Origin: JACCQS01 sp050999295
Lineage (GTDB): Bacteria; Actinomycetota; Actinomycetes; Mycobacteriales; Geodermatophilaceae
DNA length: 14,664 bases
Assembly: GCA_050999295.1 (NCBI GenBank)
Contig: JBPCPI010000235.1
Coordinates: forward strand, 1 to 14,664
Reading direction: 5' to 3'
Shown: one piece after another, positions 1-6,950 of the stretch
Numbering within the stretch: the first letter of the stretch is position 1
Layout: each line of letters starts with the position of its first letter
Position numbers and translations under genes: made by a program
Notes under the pieces: generated by a model
The model's input: the letters and a program-made list of their open reading frames with translations, nothing else
Told to the model about the DNA's origin: nothing
Databases searched by the model: none

Positions 1-24
1 GACCTGGGTGGGGAGGCCACGAAA

Positions 25-57
25 GGTTTCGTTCCCTTGCTAGAACCCCTCGAAACC
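25..57. other. Inverted repeat at the window edge, possible hairpin
   Basis: GGTTTCG at 25-31 is the exact reverse complement of CGAAACC at 51-57, with a 19-nt spacer that also holds GTTC/GAAC at 31-34 and 43-46. A smaller CGAAA-GG-TTTCG repeat (20-31) overlaps the left arm. There is no T-run. It could be the end of a gene lying left of the window or a leader element of pruA; the sequence does not decide. Confidence 0.25.
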
Positions 58-77
58 CCCGCGCTCCTTTTCCTCGT

Positions 78-134
78 GTTGGTGCGCACAACCGCGCACC
101 TGTGGCGCGGATTTTGACGGTTGTGCGCATAACC
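78..134 (+). promoter_or_regulatory. Two palindromic boxes upstream of pruA, probable operator pair
   Basis: Box 1 (78-93) reads GTTGGTGCGCACAACC and box 2 (119-134) reads GGTTGTGCGCATAACC. They share the right part GTGCGCAyAACC and the centre TGCGCA. Box 2 is nearly a perfect 16-bp palindrome (7 of 8 pairs). The centres are 41 bp apart, close to four helical turns, so two bound dimers would lie on the same face of the DNA. Box 2 ends 23 nt before the pruA start codon, a good position for repression or for a regulator near the promoter. The regulator is not in the window. A proline-responsive regulator is the natural guess, by context only. Confidence 0.55.
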
Positions 135-157
135 GCGACGGCTGGGAAGCTGGGGTC

Positions 158-1786
158 ATGGATGCCGTACCCAGCCTGCCCGTAGCAGTCAACGAGCCGA
201 TCCTGGACTATGCGCCGGGCTCGGCCGAGCGGGCCGGCATCGAGGCTGCGCTGAAGGATCTGGGCGCGCAGACGATCGAGCTGACGATGACCATCGCCGG
301 GAAGCAACGGATGGCGGGGGGAGACTCGCTCGAGGTCGTCAGCCCGCACCGGCACTCCCATGTGCTGGGTCGGACTGCCAACGCCACGGCAGCCGACGTA
401 CAAGCGGCGCTCGACGCAGCACTGTCCGCGGCTCCGATGTGGCGCGAGCTGCCCTTCGAGGAGCGGGCTGCGGTCTTCCTGCGGGCCGCCGATCTGCTGT
501 CCGACCCCTGGCGGGCGCGGCTGAACGCGGCCACGATGCTCGGCCAGAGCAAGACTGTCATCCAGGCCGAGATCGACGCGGCATGCGAGTTGATCGACTT
601 CCTTCGGTTCAACGTCGGGTTCGCGCAGGAGATCTTGGGCGGCCAGCCGCAGTCGGCGCGCGGGGTGTGGAACCGCTCGGACTACCGGCCCCTGGAGGGC
701 TTCGTTCTGGCGATCACGCCGTTCAACTTCACCGCGATCGCCGGCAATCTCCCGACCGCTCCGGCGCTGATGGGCAATACCGTGGTTTGGAAGCCATCGC
801 CAACCCAGCAGCTGGCCGCGCACTTCACGATGCGCCTGCTCGAAGCTGCGGGACTGCCGCCAGGGGTGATCAATCTGGTCACCGGAGACGGTACGGCGGT
901 CAGCCAGGTCGCCCTCACCCATCGAGAACTTGCCGGCATCCACTTCACCGGAAGCACGCCCACGTTTCAGCACCTGTGGCGCACGGTCGGAAATTCGATC
1001 GACGGATACCGCTCCTATCCGCGACTGGTCGGCGAGACCGGCGGCAAGGACTTCGTCATCGCCCATCCCGGTGCCGACGCGGCTGGCCTGGTGACCGCCC
1101 TGATTCGGGGAGCATTCGAATACCAGGGCCAGAAGTGCTCCGCTGCCTCCCGCGCGTACGTCCCGCGTTCCCTGTGGGACAACGGCGTAGGCGACGAACT
1201 CGTCGAGACCACGCAGTCCCTGCCCTACGGTGACCCCGCGGACTTCAGCAATTTCGGTGGTGCGGTCATCGACCGACGCTCCTACGACCGCCTGTCCGGG
1301 GTACTGGAGATGGCCGCGACCGACCCGGCGCTGTCGGTCCTTGCCGGGGGCAGCGCGGACGACGCAGAGGGGTTCTTCGTACGGCCCACCGTGGTGACCA
1401 GTCAGGACCCGTCCCATGAGGTGTTCAGCAAGGAGTACTTCGGCCCGTTCCTCGCCGTGCACGTGTACGAGGACGCCGAGTATGACGCGGTCGTCGACCA
1501 AGCGGCCGATATCGCGCCGTACGCGTTGACCGGTTCGATCTTCGCCACCGATCGGCGGGTGATCGACGACGCCCTGCACCGGCTGCGGTTCTCGGCCGGC
1601 AACTTCTACATCAATGACAAGCCCACTGGTGCCATCGTCGGGCAGCAGCCCTTCGGAGGAGCCCGGGCCAGCGGTACCAACGACAAGGCCGGCTCGCCGC
1701 TGAACCTGCTGCGCTGGGTCTCGCCGCGCACGGTCAAGGAGACCTTCATCCCAGCGACCGATCACCGGTACCCACACATGGGATGA
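158..1786 (+). CDS. pruA: L-glutamate gamma-semialdehyde dehydrogenase (1-pyrroline-5-carboxylate dehydrogenase)
   Basis: This enzyme oxidises L-glutamate 5-semialdehyde (in equilibrium with 1-pyrroline-5-carboxylate) to glutamate with NAD+, the second step of proline catabolism in the cytoplasm. The 542-residue protein has the full-length size of monofunctional PruA. Visible aldehyde dehydrogenase landmarks are the oxyanion Asn in ITPFNF (N190), the nucleotide-binding FTGS (263-266), the general-base Glu in VGETGGKD (E293) and the catalytic Cys in GQKCSAASRAYVP (C327). The N-terminal VNEPILDYAPGSAER stretch and the C-terminal GGARASGTNDKAGSPLNLLRWVSPR stretch (split here: GGARASGTNDK, then AGSPLNLLRW) are typical of PruA rather than other ALDH families. 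ATG 158 matches the usual family start; the ribosome site before it is weak. Proline dehydrogenase, often a neighbour, is not in the window to the right. Twin palindromes at 78-134 suggest operator control. Confidence 0.96.
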   Translation: MDAVPSLPVAVNEPILDYAPGSAERAGIEAALKDLGAQTIELTMTIAGKQRMAGGDSLEVVSPHRHSHVLGRTANATAADVQAALDAALSAAPMWRELPFEERAAVFLRAADLLSDPWRARLNAATMLGQSKTVIQAEIDAACELIDFLRFNVGFAQEILGGQPQSARGVWNRSDYRPLEGFVLAITPFNFTAIAGNLPTAPALMGNTVVWKPSPTQQLAAHFTMRLLEAAGLPPGVINLVTGDGTAVSQVALTHRELAGIHFTGSTPTFQHLWRTVGNSIDGYRSYPRLVGETGGKDFVIAHPGADAAGLVTALIRGAFEYQGQKCSAASRAYVPRSLWDNGVGDELVETTQSLPYGDPADFSNFGGAVIDRRSYDRLSGVLEMAATDPALSVLAGGSADDAEGFFVRPTVVTSQDPSHEVFSKEYFGPFLAVHVYEDAEYDAVVDQAADIAPYALTGSIFATDRRVIDDALHRLRFSAGNFYINDKPTGAIVGQQPFGGARASGTNDKAGSPLNLLRWVSPRTVKETFIPATDHRYPHMG

Positions 1787-2049
1787 TGCATACGTATTCA
1801 CCCGCTTTTGTGTACGCATGGCTGTGCGGCGGACCACCGATCGAGCTGGACGAGGACTTGCTCGCTCGGGCTAAGCAGGCATTAGGTCAAACGACGACTC
1901 GCTCGACGGTGGAGAAGGCGCTGCGCAGGGCACTGGCCGACGTGGACGCGGCCCATGCTGAACGGGTAGCCCGTCAGCGCCGCTACCTCGATCACCTGGC
2001 CGAGCACGTCGACCTCGAGGTACTTGCCTCGGGGGAGATGTGGCGGTGA
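1783..2049 (+). CDS. vapB: VapB-type antitoxin with probable one-base shift at its N-terminus
   Basis: This is the antitoxin of a type II toxin-antitoxin pair: it would bind and neutralise the VapC RNase encoded next and repress the operon. From residue 20 on the protein looks like an ordinary actinobacterial VapB: IELDEDLLARAKQALG (ribbon-helix-helix region), TTRSTVEKALRRALAD, then a helical tail ending LEVLASGEMWR that fits the toxin groove. The first 19 residues (MMHTYSPAFVYAWLCGGPP) do not. In another frame ATG 1818 reads MAVRRTT, exactly the usual VapB start, and removing one base near 1839 would join it to IELDEDLL. As written, the possible starts are ATG 1783 or 1786, which overlap the pruA stop, or GTG 1810; none has a clear ribosome site. 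Leu34 uses the rare TTA codon. The 3' end overlaps vapC. Confidence 0.75.
   Translation: MMHTYSPAFVYAWLCGGPPIELDEDLLARAKQALGQTTTRSTVEKALRRALADVDAAHAERVARQRRYLDHLAEHVDLEVLASGEMWR
1786..1819. promoter_or_regulatory. Inverted repeat over the vapB start, candidate VapBC operator
   Basis: ATGCATACG (1786-1794) and TGTACGCAT (1811-1819) form an inverted repeat with 7 of 9 positions complementary and a 16-nt spacer. ATACGTAT (1790-1797) is itself a perfect 8-bp palindrome. VapBC complexes usually bind inverted repeats at their own promoter, so this is a reasonable operator candidate. It overlaps the end of pruA and the beginning of the antitoxin frame. No convincing -10 box could be named. Confidence 0.35.
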
Positions 2050-2441
2050 GGGGTTGGCTGCTGGACAACAGTGCTGCATCACGAGCCTCGGATCCACGAG
2101 TCGGGCAGCAGCTCGCCGAACTTGCCGGTGCCCTATTCCTCTGCCCAGTTGGCGAACTCGAGCAGCTGTACGCGTCGCGCTCGGCCGCTGACTATGACCG
2201 CGACAAGGAACAGCTGCGCGGCAGCCTGGAGATTGTCGCGGCGCCCGGCGACGTGTTGGACCGGGCGCTGCAATTGCAGCGCGACCTTGCCCATCACCAC
2301 GGCATGTGGCACCGAACACCGATTCGCGATCTGCTGATCGCTGAGACCGCTATCCACCACGGACTCGGGATTGTGCATGTCGACCGAGATTTCAACCGGA
2401 TCAGCGAGGTGCGGCCACTGACGGCAAGGCGGTTGAGCTGA
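2040..2441 (+). CDS. vapC: VapC-type toxin, PIN-domain ribonuclease
   Basis: This is the toxin of the VapBC pair, an RNase that cuts specific RNAs (tRNA or rRNA in studied homologues) when released from VapB. The 133-residue length is normal. The PIN acidic residues are all visible: D9 in WLLDNSAAS, E39 in VGELEQLY, D97 in PIRDLLIAETA and D115 in HVDRDFNRI, so the active site looks intact. It starts at GTG 2040 and overlaps the antitoxin end by 10 nt, which implies translational coupling. A hairpin lies 5 nt after the stop. The family call is firm. The RNA target cannot be read from the sequence. Confidence 0.93.
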   Translation: MAVRGWLLDNSAASRASDPRVGQQLAELAGALFLCPVGELEQLYASRSAADYDRDKEQLRGSLEIVAAPGDVLDRALQLQRDLAHHHGMWHRTPIRDLLIAETAIHHGLGIVHVDRDFNRISEVRPLTARRLS

Positions 2442-2446
2442 CTCGC

Positions 2447-2462
2447 GCGACTTCCTAGTCGC
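2447..2462 (+). terminator. Short hairpin after vapC, possible terminator
   Basis: GCGACT (2447-2452) and AGTCGC (2457-2462) pair perfectly around a TCCT loop, 5 nt after the vapC stop and before the convergent permease gene that ends at 2528. There is no T-run, as is common for proposed actinobacterial terminators, so this is only a candidate. Confidence 0.35.
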
Positions 2463-2527
2463 TACGTCCGAGGAGGCGAACGCGATGACGCACGGTTATT
2501 CGGACGCACGGTGTTTCTTGCGGGCGC

Positions 2528-3721
2528 TCAGTAACGGATCGCGTCGATGACCTTCGCCCGTACGGCGATGATGGCCGGGATGATGCCGGCCAGGGCGCCG
2601 ACGGCGGTAGCGGCAAGGAAGCCCTCGATCGCTGCCTGCAGCGGGAACGGCGGCAGATCCTCGATCGGCACATCAAGAATCTGGTCGTACGGCAGATTGA
2701 GGACCAGTGCGATCGCGCAGCCGACTGCGAGCGCACCCGCGAGAGCTGTGGCGCAGACGCTTTCGAGCAGAATCGTCGTGAAGACTCGCGCCGATGTGGC
2801 ACCGAAGCTGCGCCGGACGCCGATCTCCCGGATCCGTTGGCGAACCACGACCAGTCCGACGTTGAGCACGCCGATCCCGCCCAGCAGCAGGGCGAAGTAG
2901 CCGACCCCGCGTACGCCGTACCGCAACACCAGATCGAGGTCGGCCAGCTGTTCGCCGGCGTCGAACCGGTCGGCATAAACCTCATGGCCGGGCAAGGTCT
3001 GTCGCAGGTCCCCTGTTACGGCGGCCCGGATCTCATCGATCTGTGCCGGTGGAACCCACATCTCCAGCATGGGTGGTTGTCCGAACATGGTGTCTGCGGA
3101 GATCCATCTGTTGGCCGCGTTGAGCACGTAGGCGAATGGTGCGCCGTAGTCGTCATCGGCCAGCACGCCGACCACGGTCGCCATGACCGGGGACTCACCA
3201 CCCAGCCGCACCGTCGGCGGCCTCGACGGGTCGAAGCCGCCGAGCCTGGCCAGAAACGATGGCGACACCACCAGGGCCGGGGTAAAACGTTCAGCGTCCC
3301 TGGGAGAGAACCATCGACCCTCCTGGAGCAGCACTCGGTGCATCGTCCCGTACGCCGGGTCGACGGATCGGACAGGTACCCGCTCGCTCGCGCCAGGGAA
3401 GTTGGCAACGATCTCCAGATCCAGGACCAGTGAGGACCAGCGGATGTCGTAACGTTCGACCACATCGCGCAGGGCCACGGAGATGAGCTCGCTGTCCGGG
3501 CTGGAGGACAGCGGATAGGCCTGGACCGTCACCGTTGCCGGCCGGCCGCTGGCACGCTCGGAGGACTCGGTCACCAACTGACGGCCGATGTCTCCAGCGG
3601 CCGCGATCGAGGTCATCCCGAAGACCGCGAGGAAGACGCCGACCAGGGACAGGATCACGCGCAGCTTGTGTACCCGGATTTCGCTCCATGCCTCGGCAAG
3701 GATCGCCATCAGGGTGGTCAT
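2528..3721 (-). CDS. MacB/FtsX-type ABC transporter permease
   Basis: This is the membrane subunit of a MacAB-like (type VII ABC) exporter. The 397 residues show the family topology: one TM helix at about 20-42, a large extracytoplasmic MacB-core-like domain (about 45-265), then three TM helices at about 273-293, 318-341 and 365-387. The motif REIGVRRSFGA (from about 298) after TM2 is a hallmark of MacB/FtsX-type permeases and contacts the ATPase. Its ATG (3721) overlaps the stop of the ATPase gene by 4 nt, so the two are translationally coupled. It is the last gene of the block. MacB-type proteins use ATP energy to move antibiotics, peptides or lipoproteins across the envelope by a mechanotransmission mechanism. 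The cargo here is unknown. Confidence 0.9.
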   Translation of the reverse strand: MTTLMAILAEAWSEIRVHKLRVILSLVGVFLAVFGMTSIAAAGDIGRQLVTESSERASGRPATVTVQAYPLSSSPDSELISVALRDVVERYDIRWSSLVLDLEIVANFPGASERVPVRSVDPAYGTMHRVLLQEGRWFSPRDAERFTPALVVSPSFLARLGGFDPSRPPTVRLGGESPVMATVVGVLADDDYGAPFAYVLNAANRWISADTMFGQPPMLEMWVPPAQIDEIRAAVTGDLRQTLPGHEVYADRFDAGEQLADLDLVLRYGVRGVGYFALLLGGIGVLNVGLVVVRQRIREIGVRRSFGATSARVFTTILLESVCATALAGALAVGCAIALVLNLPYDQILDVPIEDLPPFPLQAAIEGFLAATAVGALAGIIPAIIAVRAKVIDAIRY

Positions 3722-4443
3722 GCCACAGTCCGTCGTGCCGTGACCGCAGGCAATTCAGCCGCGGTCAGCGCGGTCAGGACACCGTGGTCGAGCCGGAATT
3801 GACGATCGGCCCGGGCGGCGACGGACAGGTCATGGGTGATGGTGACCAGCGTGGTCCCGAACTGGGAGACCACCTCTTGCAGCATGTCCATCACGGTGCT
3901 CCCGGTGTCGACATCGAGGGCGCCGGTCGGTTCGTCGGCCAGCAGTACCGCCGGGTTGCGCACCATCGAGCGGGCGATGGCCACCCGCTGCTGCTCGCCG
4001 CCGGAGAGCCGTTCAGGCAGGTAGTCGAGCCGCTGGCCGAGTCCGACTCGGTCCAGCATGTCCCGGGCCGCCTTGCGCCGCCCCCACACATCGCGTCCGC
4101 CGGCGTAGAGCAGTGGTGCGGAGACGTTTTCGGTGGCACTGCGCCGTGGCAGCAGGTTGAACTGCTGGAAGACGAACCCGAAGGTCGCACCCCGTAGCCG
4201 CGAGCGGGCTCGGTCGGAGAAGCCATCGGTCGGCTGCCCGTCCAATTCGTAGACCCCTCTGGTCGGGCTGTCCAGCAGGCCGATGAGATTGAGCAGCGTG
4301 GACTTGCCGGATCCAGAGCGACCAACCACGGCGACGTGCTCACCTCGCTCGATGTCCAGGTTGATGTCGGTGAGAATGTCGAGCCGGTGGCCGTCGGGTA
4401 GTCGGACCGTTCTGCCGATTCCCGCTAAGCGGATGAAGGTCAT
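3718..4443 (-). CDS. ABC transporter ATPase of the MacB/LolD type
   Basis: This is the cytoplasmic ATPase that powers the adjacent permease. With the start at ATG 4443 (MTFIRLAGIGR) it has 241 residues. Walker A is GRSGSGKST (41-49), the Q-loop FQQFNLLPR starts at 92, the signature is LSGGEQQRVAIARSM (136-150), Walker B is VLLADEPTGALD (ending 167) and the switch His is in TITHD (H184). The combination FQQFNLLPR/ADEPTGALD is typical of the MacB-LolD-FtsE group. An upstream in-frame ATG at 4506 would add 21 residues but would overlap the adaptor gene by 56 nt; ATG 4443 lies 7 nt after the adaptor stop and is preferred. The gene overlaps the permease gene by 4 nt. Confidence 0.95.
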   Translation of the reverse strand: MTFIRLAGIGRTVRLPDGHRLDILTDINLDIERGEHVAVVGRSGSGKSTLLNLIGLLDSPTRGVYELDGQPTDGFSDRARSRLRGATFGFVFQQFNLLPRRSATENVSAPLLYAGGRDVWGRRKAARDMLDRVGLGQRLDYLPERLSGGEQQRVAIARSMVRNPAVLLADEPTGALDVDTGSTVMDMLQEVVSQFGTTLVTITHDLSVAARADRQFRLDHGVLTALTAAELPAVTARRTVA

Positions 4444-4450
4444 CGGCCGG

Positions 4451-5491
4451 CTATCCGCCCGGTCCGATCTCGACTCCCATGGGACCGCCCATCGGCGGCT
4501 CGGCATTGGGGACGAACTCCAGGATCTGGGCGCCTTCAGTCAGCCCCTCCTGCACTTCGACCATGAATCCGTCGGTGAGACCGAGGGTGACCTGGGTCGG
4601 GACCGGTTCGGCGCCCGCGGTCTCGACCACCCACACATTGCCGGTCGAAACGCTTCCCTCGACCGCCGTCACTGGTACGACGAGAACACCAGCGGCGACC
4701 CCCGCTTCGATGTCGATCGTTGCTGCCATGCCCGCGAACACGGTGGTGCCAGGGGGGACGCCACACTTGGCGATCGCCCCGGTCGGTTGCGTGTTCGGAT
4801 CCACGGGTGGCGCATACGGGTCGGGCGCGGGCGGAGGTGTCTCGGTGGCATCCTCCGGGACCCCGATCGTCAGACCGGCGCAGGCAAACGGTGCGGGTCC
4901 GCCCTGGACATTGATCGTCGCGGCGGTCGGCGCGGCCAGGAGGCGGAGTTGGTCGCCCTGGGTCAAGGGCGCGGACACGCTCAGCGTCCCTGGAGACACC
5001 TTGGCCAGCACGTCTCCGACGGCAACCACCTGCTTCACGAGGACCGGAACTGTCGACAGCGTGCCGGCTGCGGTCGAGCTGATCGTGACGTAGCGGTAGC
5101 TGGGCGTCACCGGCGGTGCTGGAGCGTCCGGATCGGTGGAAGGAGGTGGAGCGGTGGTCTGCTCCCGCTCGTAGCGGACCTCAGCCAGAGGTGTACCGAC
5201 GGCGACCGCTGCGCCCGGGGTCAGGAACAGCTTGCTGATCTCGCCCGCCTGCGTCACCCTGACTTCGATGGCGGGGTCCGCATTGACCTGTCCGGTCAGG
5301 CTCACCTTATTGCTGATATCGCCGCGGGACACGGTGAACAGCGGTGGCGTCACGTCAGCCGAGGGTTCTGCCCGGTCCGCGTCGTTCGACGGGTCCGAGC
5401 GGACGAATGCCAACCACACCAACGAGATGGCGATCAGGCTCCAGATGAGTATCCGAAGCGCCGGAAACACGTAACCGCGGACCACATCCAT
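4451..5491 (-). CDS. Membrane-anchored efflux adaptor, HlyD/MacA-like
   Basis: This is the probable periplasmic-adaptor-like partner of the downstream ATPase and permease. Of the 346 residues, 11-30 form one N-terminal TM anchor (no lipobox Cys), followed by a disordered acidic linker. GDISNKVSLTGQVNADPAIEV (split: GDISNKVSLTGQV at 57-69, then NADPAIEV) begins a barrel-sandwich domain with GEISKLFLTPGAAVAVGTPL (83-102), the usual lipoyl-like half. A Pro-rich loop lies at 111-131, the second half near 132-166, and a beta-barrel/membrane-proximal region to the end. There is no long coiled-coil hairpin, as expected in a monoderm with no TolC to reach. Cys204 and Cys243 flank a Pro/Asp-rich insert and could form a disulfide. 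ATG 5491 has a GGAGG ribosome site 8 nt upstream. It is first of a tight three-gene set. Confidence 0.85.
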   Translation of the reverse strand: MDVVRGYVFPALRILIWSLIAISLVWLAFVRSDPSNDADRAEPSADVTPPLFTVSRGDISNKVSLTGQVNADPAIEVRVTQAGEISKLFLTPGAAVAVGTPLAEVRYEREQTTAPPPSTDPDAPAPPVTPSYRYVTISSTAAGTLSTVPVLVKQVVAVGDVLAKVSPGTLSVSAPLTQGDQLRLLAAPTAATINVQGGPAPFACAGLTIGVPEDATETPPPAPDPYAPPVDPNTQPTGAIAKCGVPPGTTVFAGMAATIDIEAGVAAGVLVVPVTAVEGSVSTGNVWVVETAGAEPVPTQVTLGLTDGFMVEVQEGLTEGAQILEFVPNAEPPMGGPMGVEIGPGG

Positions 5492-5519
5492 GCCGATCCC
5501 CTCCGCCTGATTCCCGATC

Positions 5520-5538
5520 GCGGCGCCAGGTGCGCCGC
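5520..5538 (-). other. Strong hairpin between the HTTM and adaptor genes
   Basis: GCGGCGC (5520-5526) pairs perfectly with GCGCCGC (5532-5538) around a 5-nt loop. On the transcribed minus strand it lies downstream of the HTTM stop (5564) and upstream of the adaptor start (5491). It may end or weaken transcription from the HTTM genes, or lie in the exporter leader. There is no T-run. Confidence 0.35.
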
Positions 5539-5563
5539 TTCGGCAAGCCGACGGACGCTGACC

Positions 5564-6436
5564 CTACGACGCGGCCGCGGCTAGATCATCAGACCTGGGG
5601 ATGACCTCTGTCGATGATCGTTGTCGGTGCAATCTCTCCCACGGCAGAATCGAGAGAATGGCCACGACATGCGGAAGGAAGATGATTCGCAGGCCGGCGA
5701 AGACCATCAGGTGGAACCCCAGCAGGAAGATCACCAGCGCGATCCGGGCCCGGTCCCGGCGTACGAGCAGCATCAGCGGTGAGAGCAGTTCGAAGCCGAG
5801 CATCAAGTACTGGGACACGTGCAACAGGCCGGGTACGTCCAGGGTCCACATCGACAGGTCCGTGCCGCGGCGCAGCACAGCGCGGGTCAGGGTCGAGCCG
5901 TTCACCCAGTCCCAGCCACCGAAGCGGATCTTGGCCCAGGCCGCCAGGAAGTACGTGAGCACCACCGCGACGAAGATCACGGCCACCGCGAAACCAGCGG
6001 CCTCGGACCGCCGCTGGTCGCGCCACCGGGCCACCCCGACGGTCGGGAGGACGGCCAGGGCAACGAGGAAGGCGTATCGGTCGTGGTCGACCTTGCCGTA
6101 GCTCATCGCGATGACCATCCACTCGAAATAGAGCAGGAAGGTCGTCGTCCCCCAGATCCGCGGTGCCTTGCCCGTGGCGGCCAACAGAGCGGAGCCGATC
6201 AGCAGCCACTTCACGGTGTCTACTACTGCGGTTGTCGGCGTCGGGAGTGACAGCCAGTCGCCGATCAGCAGAGGTTGGTAGTACTCGGTGGGAACGCCGG
6301 CATGCGCGGCCACCCACCGGGTCGTGACGAAGACGTCGACCGGGATGAACAGATAGGCGATCAGCCGGAACACGGCCACCCGGGCCAGCGGCACCGGTGC
6401 AAAGAACCATCCCGTCAGCCAGCCGATCCGGCTCAC
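5564..6436 (-). CDS. HTTM-family (vitamin K-dependent gamma-carboxylase-like) membrane protein
   Basis: This is a 290-residue integral membrane protein with about six or seven TM segments (roughly 15-37, 71-88, 96-113, 120-135, 147-169, 205-225 and 230-263). The opening pattern, with an aromatic-rich first helix (PLARVAVFRLIAYLFIPVDV), the YYQPLLIGDWLSLP loop and an internal SYGKVDHDRY motif (112-121), resembles the HTTM group related to gamma-carboxylase and SdpB. Most bacterial HTTM proteins have no assigned reaction, so none is claimed. It starts at GTG 6436 and overlaps the stop of the upstream one-TM gene by 4 nt, so the two are probably made together. The MacAB-like exporter follows 72 nt downstream on the same strand. 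Confidence 0.75.
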   Translation of the reverse strand: MSRIGWLTGWFFAPVPLARVAVFRLIAYLFIPVDVFVTTRWVAAHAGVPTEYYQPLLIGDWLSLPTPTTAVVDTVKWLLIGSALLAATGKAPRIWGTTTFLLYFEWMVIAMSYGKVDHDRYAFLVALAVLPTVGVARWRDQRRSEAAGFAVAVIFVAVVLTYFLAAWAKIRFGGWDWVNGSTLTRAVLRRGTDLSMWTLDVPGLLHVSQYLMLGFELLSPLMLLVRRDRARIALVIFLLGFHLMVFAGLRIIFLPHVVAILSILPWERLHRQRSSTEVIPRSDDLAAAAS

Positions 6437-6942
6437 GTGCCGCGCTCCGCCTCGGCGGGGATCGGATAGGTGACCAGAATGTCGTCGACGTAGGCGCCGG
6501 TGCGTACGCCGTCGTCGAGTTCATAGCGGCGCACGATGATGGCGACGGCTTGCAGCGACTCGGCCTCCGGGTGGTTGTCCGCGTACGTGAGCGCGAGCAG
6601 TCCGAGAAGTTCCGGGTTGTCCAGCAGGCGCGGGACCTGGCCTTCGAACTCGGCCCGGCGAAGGCCGACCTCGCCTCCGGACAGGCGGACCTCCGCGCCG
6701 TCGGCGGTCAGCCCGACGACCCGGGTCGAGGACACCGGCGCATCCGGGTCGGCCCGGGTGGCATACATCCGGGGCGGACCGAACGGGAACGCCTCGTCGT
6801 CGCTGACGACCGTGCCGAACAGGGTCAGGGCGAGGATCGCCGCGGCCACGATCAGCCGGATCAGCCGGCCCCAAACCGGCAGGCGCACGACGTCCTCGGT
6901 GGCCACCGGCTCGGTCGTGTCGCGGTCGGTCACGGCCACCAT
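6433..6942 (-). CDS. One-TM protein coupled to the HTTM gene
   Basis: I do not recognise a named family. From ATG 6942 the product has 169 residues: a short basic cytoplasmic N-terminus, one TM helix (about 27-46, IRLIVAAAILALTLFGTVV), then an extracytoplasmic domain opening with FPFGPPRMYATR (52-63). Such a short pattern just outside the membrane recurs, as far as I recall, in small partners of HTTM proteins; this is not checked. Its stop overlaps the HTTM start by 4 nt. The start is uncertain: ATG 6963 would run into the divergent promoter, and a TACGAT -10 box set 7 nt before GTG 6933 would make the mRNA leaderless with 166 residues. Confidence 0.7.
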   Translation of the reverse strand: MVAVTDRDTTEPVATEDVVRLPVWGRLIRLIVAAAILALTLFGTVVSDDEAFPFGPPRMYATRADPDAPVSSTRVVGLTADGAEVRLSGGEVGLRRAEFEGQVPRLLDNPELLGLLALTYADNHPEAESLQAVAIIVRRYELDDGVRTGAYVDDILVTYPIPAEAERGT

Positions 6943-6950
6943 CGTAGGAT
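6941..6950. promoter_or_regulatory. Overlapping divergent -10 boxes
   Basis: The ten bases ATCGTAGGAT hold TACGAT on the minus strand (6946-6941) and TAGGAT on the plus strand (6945-6950), both fitting TANNNT. The minus box sits 7 nt before GTG 6933. The plus box would start transcription near 6957, leaving a leader of about 27 nt that contains GAGAGGA (6968-6974) before ATG 6984. The two promoters could not be bound by polymerase at the same time. Confidence 0.45.

Noticed and set aside
2040..2441. Idea that the toxin is decayed because the antitoxin start looks damaged
   Set aside because: All four PIN acidic residues and the normal length are present, so the toxin gene appears intact.
4283..5584. 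A 433-codon open frame on the plus strand opposite the adaptor and ATPase genes
   Set aside because: It is a high-GC shadow: no recognisable domain, Arg/Gly/Asp-rich composition, and the opposite strand encodes clear family members.
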